Shown here: piece after piece, positions 1 to 5,930 of the stretch
Layout of the letters: each line of letters starts with the position of its first letter
Numbering within the stretch: position 1 is the stretch's first letter
From: Thermodesulfobacteriota bacterium
Lineage (GTDB): Bacteria; Desulfobacterota; SM23-61
NCBI GenBank assembly: GCA_030018715.1
Contig: JASEHN010000132.1
Coordinates: 1 to 7,520, forward strand
Direction of reading: 5' to 3'
Length of the DNA stretch: 7,520 nucleotides
Notes under the pieces: generated by a model
Databases searched by the model: none
The model's input: only the letters and a program-made list of their open reading frames with translations
What the model was told of the DNA's origin: nothing
Made by a program: the position numbers and the translations under genes

Positions 1-25
1 AAGTCCGAAAGCCCCTTTTTCCGTC

Positions 26-45
26 ATTCCGGCGGAAGCCGGAAT
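26..45. repeat. Perfect hairpin, 8-bp stem
   Basis: ATTCCGGC (26-33) pairs perfectly with GCCGGAAT (38-45) across the 4-nt loop GGAA. It forms the left half of the composite element at 22-111, and the GTCATTCC edge is the part repeated in inverted form near 103-110. Confidence 0.7.
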
Positions 46-75
46 CCAGTTATTTTAAGGATTTATAAGTTCTCT

Positions 76-92
76 GTCCGCCTGAGGCGGAC
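76..92. repeat. Perfect hairpin, 7-bp GC-rich stem
   Basis: GTCCGCC (76-82) pairs with GGCGGAC (86-92) across the loop TGA. It lies inside the composite element at 22-111. In the plus direction it is followed by GGTTTTC, which is too short a T-run for a convincing terminator. Confidence 0.65.
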
Positions 93-139
93 GGTTTTCA
101 CCGGAGTGACGACTTTTTACGAGTTCATCTTTTTTCACT

Positions 140-171
140 ATTCCGCATTCCCCATTCCGCAATCCGCAATC
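140..171. repeat. 7-bp tandem repeat, about 4.5 copies, overlapping a stop codon
   Basis: Consecutive units are ATTCCGC (140-146), ATTCCCC (147-153), ATTCCGC (154-160), AATCCGC (161-167) and a partial AATC (168-171). The period is exactly 7 nt with single-base changes. The partial unit overlaps the minus-strand stop codon of the M16 gene (tca at 170-172, read TGA), so the array starts where the gene ends. Confidence 0.65.
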
Positions 172-1516
172 AAAAGAGTCCCCGCAACAGCCTTAATCCC
201 GGATAGGGTTTTAAGATGATTACGTTACACTGGTCTTCTTTCAGGTAGGTAAGGGCCACACGCATGACCTCTTCGGCGCTAACCTTCTGGATGTTTGATA
301 AAAATTCCGCCGGTGACGACCGGGAACCAACCAGAATACCCTGGCCAAGGAACTCGGCTAAGTTAGCATTGGTTTCGGCACGGATGAGTGTCCGGCCGCG
401 GATATAATTTTTAATTTCGGCAAGTTCCTGCGGCGCCAGAGGTTCTTGCTGAATGCTTTTTATCTGCTGAAAGATCATTGATTGAACCTGTTCAATGTTC
501 TTCGGGTCAGTGCCGGCATAGGTGGCCCAAAGCCCTGTATCAGAAAGAGGGTGGTAAAGCGAACCAACCAAATAGGAGAGACCTCTTTTTTCGCGTATTT
601 CCTGGTAGAGGCGGGAGTTGCCCCCAGATCCCAGGACAGTGTTGATGATCTCGAAAGCGGGGCGGTCTATGTCGGTGAGGCCCATCCCCTGGAGGGCCAC
701 AACCACGATGGCTTGATCGAGGAATTTCCTCTCCCGGACTTCCACGAGTTTATTCTGACGGGAAGGAGTAAATGGAGCGGATAGGAGTTGATCTCCTTTG
801 CGCCAGGAATCGAATTTTTCACGGATAAGGGGCAAAGCGGTTTCCCGGTCTATATTGCCTACGACGGTGAGGAAAGAATTATTCGGAACATAATGGCGCC
901 GGTAGAATTGAAGGAGATCATCCCGGCGAATAGCCTTCACCGACTCTTTGGTTCCGGAAATGGGTAGTCCCAGGGAATTTTCCGGGAAGAGGGTGCGGGT
1001 GACCAGATTCAGCATATAACTGGGAGGATATATGTTGGATAGGGAAATCTCTTCCAGGATTACTTTCCTTTCCTTTTCGATCATTTCTTCAGACAGCAAG
1101 GAATTCTGGGAGATGTCCGCCAGAATTTCCAAAGCCAGGCCAAGGTGGGAGGGGAGGAGGGAGACGTTCAACTGGGTGTATTCCCAATGAGTGTACCCGT
1201 TCATTATTCCTCCCGCTGCGGCAATTTCCCGGGAAATATCCTTAGCGGTCCGCCTGGAAGTTCCTTTGAAAAGAAGGTGCTCTACGAAATGGGAGATCCC
1301 GTTGTTTTTTGGAGACTCATACCGCGACCCCACTTTTACCCAGAGGTTCACCGACACAGAGGTTGTGCCGGGGTTTTCCAGTATGAAGACTTGCATCCCA
1401 TTGGCCAGGGTCTCATGCAGCGGATTGGACCTGGAAGATTCAGGTATTGATAAGAATAGAGGGATGAGTATCCAGAGAAAAAGCCAGGGCAAGCCAACAA
1501 AACGCCTAAGTCTCAT
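170..1516 (-). CDS. M16 family zinc metallopeptidase, complete active site (exported)
   Basis: This is a 448-aa single-domain-pair M16B peptidase, expected to act on peptides outside the cytoplasm. The N-terminus has a positive start (MRLRR) and a hydrophobic stretch at about residues 8-24, giving a signal peptide or uncleaved anchor; no clear AxA site or lipobox is seen. The inverted zinc motif HFVEH gives H76, E79 and H80. The third ligand is E156 in LEEI, 76 residues after H80, the usual M16 distance. The C-terminal half carries R308 and Y315 in REKRGLSY, the substrate-binding Arg/Tyr pair. With both elements in one chain it should work as a homodimer, like the Bacillus halodurans M16B enzyme. 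The ATG start has a Shine-Dalgarno AAGGA (1524-1528) 7 nt upstream. It stands alone, divergent from the bactofilin pair. Its substrate cannot be read from sequence. Confidence 0.93.
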   Translation of the reverse strand: MRLRRFVGLPWLFLWILIPLFLSIPESSRSNPLHETLANGMQVFILENPGTTSVSVNLWVKVGSRYESPKNNGISHFVEHLLFKGTSRRTAKDISREIAAAGGIMNGYTHWEYTQLNVSLLPSHLGLALEILADISQNSLLSEEMIEKERKVILEEISLSNIYPPSYMLNLVTRTLFPENSLGLPISGTKESVKAIRRDDLLQFYRRHYVPNNSFLTVVGNIDRETALPLIREKFDSWRKGDQLLSAPFTPSRQNKLVEVRERKFLDQAIVVVALQGMGLTDIDRPAFEIINTVLGSGGNSRLYQEIREKRGLSYLVGSLYHPLSDTGLWATYAGTDPKNIEQVQSMIFQQIKSIQQEPLAPQELAEIKNYIRGRTLIRAETNANLAEFLGQGILVGSRSSPAEFLSNIQKVSAEEVMRVALTYLKEDQCNVIILKPYPGLRLLRGLF

Positions 1517-1600
1517 ATCTGCATCCTTATCCCCAAAAAATTCAAATGATCAATCGAGTGCAATGAATACCATACCCCTTATTTTGAAGTACCTCAGTCC

Positions 1601-1629
1601 ATTATACTATCAGTCCTGCCAAAAATAAA
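1601..1629 (-). promoter_or_regulatory. Candidate promoter for the minus-strand M16 gene
   Basis: On the minus strand 1606-1601 reads TATAAT, a perfect -10 box. At 17-bp spacing the -35 position (1629-1624) reads TTTATT, which is weak (3 of 6). Transcription would begin near 1594, leaving a leader of about 78 nt before the ATG at 1516. The call rests mainly on the -10 box and its position between divergent genes. Confidence 0.4.
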
Positions 1630-1669
1630 ACCTTCCGTTTGAAGGAGGGGGCCGCCAATTTAATTTGTC

Positions 1670-1698
1670 TTGACATTTTTCAATAAATTCATTAATTT
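1670..1698 (+). promoter_or_regulatory. Candidate promoter for the coiled-coil/bactofilin genes
   Basis: A perfect -35 box TTGACA lies at 1670-1675 in a strongly AT-rich stretch. At 17-bp spacing the -10 position (1693-1698) reads TAATTT, only 3 of 6. It is the best sigma70-like site ahead of the ATG at 1745 and would give a leader of about 40 nt. Confidence 0.4.
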
Positions 1699-1744
1699 TT
1701 TTACAAATTTAACGTTTCTATGATTCCGGAAAGAAGCAGGACGG

Positions 1745-2377
1745 ATGAAATCTGGGGATTGGCTTTTCATCATCATGCGTTCGTTGGACAGAGTGCAGAT
1801 ACTAAGGCTGGAGAAACGGACTCTGATCATTCTCACTTTAGGGGGGGTTTTCTTAGCAGGGGCCCTGGCTTTTTTCGCCCATGAATACTTCACCCTCCTC
1901 AACGAACGGAGTAATCTAATCAATAGGGTGCAACAGCTTACCAACCAGATAACCTTGCTGGAAAAAAGTGTGCAGAAGGCTGTTTGGGAAAAAAATTCCA
2001 CAAAAATAACTTTACCCTCATTGGTCATCGAAGACTTGAAAGTGAGTCGCAGGGCAAAACGAGGGGGATTTTCAGTGAGCTTTCAATTGATCAATCAAAA
2101 TCCCCAGAAACATCCTGTTACGGGAACCCTGGCCATGGTCGCCCAGAATGAAACTCTTCGGAATCCCATTTATCGGGTCGTTCCGGAAATGCGCCTGAAC
2201 AATAATATTCCCCTGGAGCCGGAAAAAGGGAAAAAGTTCCAAGTGGAAAAGAAGAAATTCATTGAAGGTTTTTTCGATGGCTCATCCGGAGTGGTTTTTA
2301 AAACTTTAACCATTTTCGTCTATTCTCAAGAAGGGAAGCTGATTTTGGAAAAGTCTGTGGCCATCCCGGAAGGTTGA
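1745..2377 (+). CDS. Membrane-anchored coiled-coil protein of unknown function (DUF6776-like), upstream of bactofilin
   Basis: This 210-aa protein has a basic N-terminal segment (R12, R16, R21, K24, R25), one transmembrane helix at about residues 26-46, a short predicted coiled coil at about 50-80 (LLNERSNLINRVQQLTNQI), and a C-terminal domain of alternating polar and hydrophobic strands at about 92-208. By the positive-inside rule the N-terminus is cytoplasmic and the C-terminal domain periplasmic. Size, architecture and position just before a bactofilin gene match DUF6776-type proteins of proteobacteria; that family name is inferred from layout, not from a search. It might link the bactofilin to the envelope. 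No M23 peptidase domain is present, unlike the LmdC-type partner of some bactofilins. The start at 1745 has only a close, weak AGGA; ATG 1775 (residue 11) is the alternative and has no better ribosome site. Confidence 0.75.
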   Translation: MKSGDWLFIIMRSLDRVQILRLEKRTLIILTLGGVFLAGALAFFAHEYFTLLNERSNLINRVQQLTNQITLLEKSVQKAVWEKNSTKITLPSLVIEDLKVSRRAKRGGFSVSFQLINQNPQKHPVTGTLAMVAQNETLRNPIYRVVPEMRLNNNIPLEPEKGKKFQVEKKKFIEGFFDGSSGVVFKTLTIFVYSQEGKLILEKSVAIPEG

Positions 2378-2391
2378 GGCCGATGATGAAA

Positions 2392-2398
2392 GGGGAGG
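2392..2398 (+). promoter_or_regulatory. Strong ribosome binding site deciding the bactofilin start
   Basis: GGGGAGG lies 6 nt before the ATG at 2405. It favours that start over ATGATG at 2383-2388, which opens a different frame. Confidence 0.6.
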
Positions 2399-2404
2399 CT
2401 GGCG

Positions 2405-2815
2405 ATGAATCAGCGGTGCACCCCACTGAAAAGAAAGAAAAGGAAAAAATTTCTGGGCAGTATCTTCTCAAAGGAAGACAAGGAGATAAGCCTTATTGGC
2501 GAAGGGTTTTCAGTGGAAGGCGTTGTTAAGTTTGGCGACGGCGTGGTGCGGTTAGACGGCCGGCTGAATGGAGAGATCAACGGTCAGGGCACGCTGATCA
2601 TCGGCCGGGAGGGTGTCTTTCAAGGGGAGATGAAAGTGGGAACATTGATTCTTGGCGGGCGCACCGAAGGGACTGTGATTGCCTCGGAATGCGCCCGTAT
2701 TACTCCTACGGGAAAACTATTGGGGAGAGTTCAAGCCGCGCAATTGGTCATTGAAGCGGGCGGAATATTGGAAGGAAAGAGCCTGAAGTGGGTGGCGTCA
2801 CCCACAGAGATTTAG
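2405..2815 (+). CDS. Bactofilin (polymer-forming cytoskeletal protein)
   Basis: This 136-aa protein is a typical small bactofilin. A basic, disordered-looking N-terminus (residues 1-25, with the cluster KRKKRKK at 9-15) precedes a beta-helix domain at about 26-127. The domain starts with the family signature ISLIGEGFSVEGVVKFGDG and continues with short repeated turns of the type VxLDGRLNGEING, LIIGREGVFQGEM and LVIEAGGILEGK. Bactofilins polymerise without nucleotide into cytoplasmic filaments, often membrane-bound, and act in cell shape, stalk or envelope assembly and polar localisation. The gene follows the membrane coiled-coil gene by 27 bp on the same strand, so the two are probably one transcript and may act together at the inner membrane. 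The basic N-terminus could aid membrane binding. The exact start is slightly uncertain because an overlapping frame also looks protein-like. Confidence 0.92.
   Translation: MNQRCTPLKRKKRKKFLGSIFSKEDKEISLIGEGFSVEGVVKFGDGVVRLDGRLNGEINGQGTLIIGREGVFQGEMKVGTLILGGRTEGTVIASECARITPTGKLLGRVQAAQLVIEAGGILEGKSLKWVASPTEI
2788..2805. terminator. Stem-loop at the 3' end of the bactofilin gene
   Basis: GTGGGTG (2788-2794) pairs perfectly with CACCCAC (2799-2805) across the loop GCGT, within the last ten codons of the bactofilin. The nearest T-run (2826-2835) is about 20 nt downstream, so it is not a canonical intrinsic terminator. It lies near the convergent junction and may protect the transcript 3' end or slow transcription. 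Confidence 0.3.
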
Positions 2816-2871
2816 AGTTTGCCGTTAGTTTTTTAACTCCGGATTATTAGCCTCTTAAGCTCTCAGCGATA

Positions 2872-4455
2872 TTAAATTTCCTTCCATTGCCAGCGGTATG
2901 ATTCCGAAGTTTTTTGGCAAATGATAAATTTTCGTTCCGAAAATTTTCGGAGTTTGGCCTCGACAAACCCCAGGGGAAAAGAAGTCGCCGCAGCCATACG
3001 CTGGGCCAGAAGCGGAAGGGGATCGTCTTTTTCGCAGGGCGATAGGTGTTCCGGATTGGGGATTTCCCCCAGGTCTTCCAGAAGGTCGCCGGAAAGGAGT
3101 CTCCAGGCGAAATCCACTTCCAGCCTCTTTTCCATCTCTTCCCGGTAAGGTCCGGCATAAGTCCCGGCCAGGGTCCCTTTTTTCATATTCTCAATCTCTG
3201 TGCCCAGGTTCTGGAAAAATGTTTCGGCCAACCTTTCTACTTGAGCCGCGCTGAGAACTTCTGTCTCAGTGACGGCATGGTCGGCGTCGTATAGGGACCA
3301 GTCATCCGTAAGAATTTTTATGCCGTATTCCTCAGCTTTCTCCCGGATCCGCGTCCCGGGAAATGGAGATAAAACATGAAAGCCATAAGGAATTTCCAGG
3401 CTCTGGGCAAAGGAAAGGGTTTCTTCCATGGTCTCCCGGGTTTCTCCGGGCAGCCCGAGGATGAATGACCCCAGAGGGGCTATCCCCGCATCCCTGCAGT
3501 ACTGCATGGCTCTCCGGGCCTTCTCCAGAGTAGTTCGTTTATTGGCCAGGTCAAGAATTTCTTGGTTTCCGCTTTCCAGCCCGAAGCAGATCATGGCGCA
3601 GCCAGCTTCTTTCAACTTCTTGAGAAGTTCGGGATTAACCGTGTCCACCCGGGCGAAAATATACATTTTGAATTTTAAACCCCGCCGGCCAATTTCCTCG
3701 CAGATGCTGAAGACGTGGCGGCGATTGCGGGTAAAGAGATCGTCGTCGATGCATATGTCCTCAAACCCCAGGAGGTGAGCGGATTCTATTTCATCGACAA
3801 CCCGCAGCGGATCACGGAAACGTCCCTTTCTGCCGGTCATGCGATACCCCACGCAGAAAGAACACCCTGTAGGGCAACCGCGGCTGGTGAGCACACTCGC
3901 CGGAACGCGCATAGCCAGATAGCGCGAGAGGGGAAAGAGGGTGCGCTCAGGTTGGGGAAGGAGATTGATGTCCGGGATAAAGGGGCGATCTTCAGTCTGG
4001 AGGATCGTTCCATTTTGGCGAAAAGTCAGCCCTTTGACTTCCTGCAATTTTTTTTCTCCGTTGAGGGCGGTAACGAGATCCGGGAGGGTTTCCTCTCCTT
4101 CCCCGCGGACGATAATGTCCACTTCGGGAATATAGCGGAGAGTTTCTTGGGCCGTGAAGGTAACGTGAGGACCACCCATGACTATAGTGGTCTCCGGAGA
4201 GACCGCCTTGCAGCGCTTAAGAATTTTAACGGCCGAGGGGAAGTTCATGGTCACGCTGGTTGACCCGATGATATCGGGCTGGAAACTGGCCAGGCATTCT
4301 TCGATTTTGTGGTCGGAGTAACGGGTGGAAAGCAGGTCGAGAACTTTCACCTCCACGCCCCGCTGACGGAGGACAGCGCCCAGGGACATCAAGGCCCAGG
4401 ATGGTTTGGGAAATTCAGAAAAAGGGTAAGGAGGTTGCACAAGGAGGATTTTCAT
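2872..4455 (-). CDS. B12-binding-domain radical SAM protein (COG1032 type)
   Basis: The 527-aa protein has the two-domain plan of cobalamin-binding radical SAM enzymes. Residues 1-130 form the Rossmann-like B12-binding domain: MKILLVQPPYP start, GGPH at 94-97, and RGEGEE at 117-122, the usual end of this domain. No DxHxxG motif is visible, as is common in this class. The radical SAM core follows at about 185-400, with the cluster motif C194-x3-C198-x2-C201, acidic DICIDDDLF at 233-241, FGLESGN at 291-297 and GLPGET at 334-339. The remaining roughly 120 residues are unassigned. Relatives act as methyltransferases, cyclases or other modifiers; the substrate here cannot be told. It is the last gene of the M16 operon: its Shine-Dalgarno overlaps the stop codon of the gene before it. 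No signal peptide is seen, so it is cytoplasmic, unlike its exported operon partners. Confidence 0.9.
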   Translation of the reverse strand: MKILLVQPPYPFSEFPKPSWALMSLGAVLRQRGVEVKVLDLLSTRYSDHKIEECLASFQPDIIGSTSVTMNFPSAVKILKRCKAVSPETTIVMGGPHVTFTAQETLRYIPEVDIIVRGEGEETLPDLVTALNGEKKLQEVKGLTFRQNGTILQTEDRPFIPDINLLPQPERTLFPLSRYLAMRVPASVLTSRGCPTGCSFCVGYRMTGRKGRFRDPLRVVDEIESAHLLGFEDICIDDDLFTRNRRHVFSICEEIGRRGLKFKMYIFARVDTVNPELLKKLKEAGCAMICFGLESGNQEILDLANKRTTLEKARRAMQYCRDAGIAPLGSFILGLPGETRETMEETLSFAQSLEIPYGFHVLSPFPGTRIREKAEEYGIKILTDDWSLYDADHAVTETEVLSAAQVERLAETFFQNLGTEIENMKKGTLAGTYAGPYREEMEKRLEVDFAWRLLSGDLLEDLGEIPNPEHLSPCEKDDPLPLLAQRMAAATSFPLGFVEAKLRKFSERKFIICQKTSESYRWQWKEI

Positions 4456-4461
4456 AGGGAA

Positions 4462-4466
4462 TCCTT
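4462..4466 (-). promoter_or_regulatory. Ribosome binding site overlapping the upstream stop codon
   Basis: On the minus strand TAAGGA joins the stop codon of the M16 homologue (TAA, 4467-4465) to the Shine-Dalgarno AAGGA (4466-4462), 6 nt before the radical SAM ATG at 4455. This layout implies translational coupling. Confidence 0.6.
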
Positions 4467-5913
4467 AATTAAATTTTTTTAATTCAATCCGGTTGACCAG
4501 GCCGAAAGACGAAAGAGGCTTGTCGAAATCTTCTTCTTTGCCCACGACCATAAGGAGCGACTTTTCCGGGTGGAGATGGTTTTCAGCCACCCGCTCCAGG
4601 TCTTTTAGAGTGACCGCAGCCACTCGGTCCTGGTATTTTTCCAGGTAATCTTCCGGCAATCCATCGTATTCCAGTTGGATCTGCTGGCTGATAATACTGG
4701 CTGAGGATGTAAAAGAGAATATGAACTGGTTGACCAGAGTCTTTTGGGCCCAATCCAATTCTCCGGGGGTGGGCCTGTTTTTATTTTTTATTTCTTCGGC
4801 CATCTGATAGAGAAGAGAGATGACCTTATGGGTGGTGGCGGATTTGGTCTGGCAAAAAGCCCCGAAGACCCCATAACCAACGCGCCCCTGGTAAAAACTT
4901 CCCACGCTATATGCCAGCCCCTGATTCGAGCGGATCTCCTGGGTCAGCCGGGAATTAAATCCCCCTCCACCCAGGATGAAATTTAAAACCTTAAAAGGAA
5001 TATAGTCCGGATGGTCGAGGGGTATGGAGAGATGCCCCATGAGGATAGTTGACTGGGGAAGATCCTTCTTGGCATGGTAAATCAATTTTTTATTTCTGGG
5101 GGACGGGATGGGGATGAAGGGCAGCTCGATCAAGGAACGTTCCCAACTGCGGAAGACACCTTCCAGGGAGGCGATCATCTCTTCTTTTTTAAAATCTCCG
5201 GAGATTCCCAATATCATATTGTTGGGTTTATAAAATTTACGGTGAAAGGCCAGCAAGTCGGCTCGCTGGATGCTCTGGATGGATTCAATTGTCGGAACTT
5301 GCCCCCGGGGATTTCCCTCATAGAGAACCCTGCGGAACTCGCGGTAGGCAATCTCTTCGGGGTTGTCGTTGGAGCGGCGAATGGCTTCAATCTTTTTCTT
5401 TTTGGCCAGGTCGAGCTGAAGGAGGTCGAAAGCCGGCTTCATCAGCAGGTTGGCAAAGATGGACAAGGCCCGGGGAAAATCTTTTTTCTGCACGGAAAGA
5501 GAAGCCCCTCCCGACTCCCTGCCCATGGAAAAGTCCAGTTCCGCAGCCATGAACTCCAGCTCTTCGTTTATGGCCTGGGGCGTCTGGTCAGAGGTTCCCC
5601 CCGTGCGCAGTAAAGTTGCCGTCAATTTGGCTAACCCGTTCTGATGGGGAGGATCGTAAATCGAGCCCGTGCGGATAAGAGCGGAAAATTGGATCAAGGG
5701 CAATTCCGGGTCTTCAAGAAGATAGAGGACCATTCCATTGGATAGCAGGACTCGCTCGGCCTTGGGCGGAACGAAAGAAAGGGGAGGAAAATTCATTTCC
5801 CGGGGATGCTTCAGGAGATATTCGTCCTGAGCATATGCCAGGCCGGCCATAATAAAAAGAAGACAGAGTGGTAGCAGGAAGGAATAAAAAGCATTGATGG
5901 ACCGTCGATTCAT
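4465..5913 (-). CDS. M16 family homologue without zinc site (partner subunit, exported)
   Basis: This 482-aa protein has the M16 fold but no catalytic motif. Where active relatives have HxxEH, the aligned positions (NGLAKLTATLL) are K96, A99 and T100, and the region of the third ligand reads IEAI, probably Ala at the ligand site. It keeps the Arg/Tyr pair, R328 and Y335 in RSNQGLAY. It should therefore be the substrate-binding half of a heterodimer with the upstream zinc subunit. The signal peptide is clear: MNRR, a hydrophobic core at about 9-23, and AYA before QDEY, with cleavage near residue 28. I chose ATG 5913 because AAGGA (5922-5926) lies 8 nt upstream. A TTG at 5934 would add seven residues and overlap the previous stop codon, but has no ribosome site. 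The gene starts 17 bp after the zinc subunit gene ends. Confidence 0.9.
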   Translation of the reverse strand: MNRRSINAFYSFLLPLCLLFIMAGLAYAQDEYLLKHPREMNFPPLSFVPPKAERVLLSNGMVLYLLEDPELPLIQFSALIRTGSIYDPPHQNGLAKLTATLLRTGGTSDQTPQAINEELEFMAAELDFSMGRESGGASLSVQKKDFPRALSIFANLLMKPAFDLLQLDLAKKKKIEAIRRSNDNPEEIAYREFRRVLYEGNPRGQVPTIESIQSIQRADLLAFHRKFYKPNNMILGISGDFKKEEMIASLEGVFRSWERSLIELPFIPIPSPRNKKLIYHAKKDLPQSTILMGHLSIPLDHPDYIPFKVLNFILGGGGFNSRLTQEIRSNQGLAYSVGSFYQGRVGYGVFGAFCQTKSATTHKVISLLYQMAEEIKNKNRPTPGELDWAQKTLVNQFIFSFTSSASIISQQIQLEYDGLPEDYLEKYQDRVAAVTLKDLERVAENHLHPEKSLLMVVGKEEDFDKPLSSFGLVNRIELKKFN

Positions 5914-5921
5914 AACAGCTT

Positions 5922-5926
5922 TCCTT
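5922..5926 (-). promoter_or_regulatory. Ribosome binding site selecting the ATG start at 5913
   Basis: AAGGA on the minus strand, 8 nt before ATG 5913, within the 17-bp gap between the two M16 genes. No comparable site precedes the alternative TTG at 5934. Confidence 0.55.
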
Positions 5927-5930
5927 ACAT

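Larger units (their letters stand above)
22..111. repeat. Composite palindromic intergenic repeat (REP/MITE-like)
   Basis: The element is bounded by near-perfect terminal inverted repeats of 11 nt: CGTCATTCCGG at 22-32 and CCGGAGTGACG at 101-111, which are reverse complements with one mismatch. Two perfect hairpins lie inside, at 26-45 and 76-92. It encodes nothing and sits just past the 3' end of the minus-strand M16 gene. The motif ATTCCGGC...GCCGGAAT resembles dispersed palindromic repeats known in many proteobacterial genomes (the dRS3 repeats of Neisseria have a similar ATTCC...GGAAT plan). Calling it a mobile or dispersed family is inference, because only one copy is in the window. Neither hairpin is followed by a clean T-run, so it is not a canonical terminator. 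Confidence 0.6.

Noticed and set aside
1191..1628. Open frame of 145 codons on the plus strand running into the divergent region
   Set aside because: Most of it is antisense to the M16 zinc-site region, and the composition has no domain or signal of its own.
1621..1645. Terminator-like sequence on the minus strand (5-bp stem CCTTC/GAAGG followed by TTTTATTTTT)
   Set aside because: The stem is short and no minus-strand gene ends there; it lies upstream of the candidate M16 promoter, so it cannot be a leader attenuator.
3715..4263. Open frame of 182 codons on the plus strand
   Set aside because: It is antisense to the radical SAM gene, has no recognisable domain, and the opposite strand shows clear conserved motifs throughout.
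5074..5613. Open frame of 179 codons on the plus strand
   Set aside because: It is antisense to the M16 partner gene and shows no family features; it is a reading-frame shadow.
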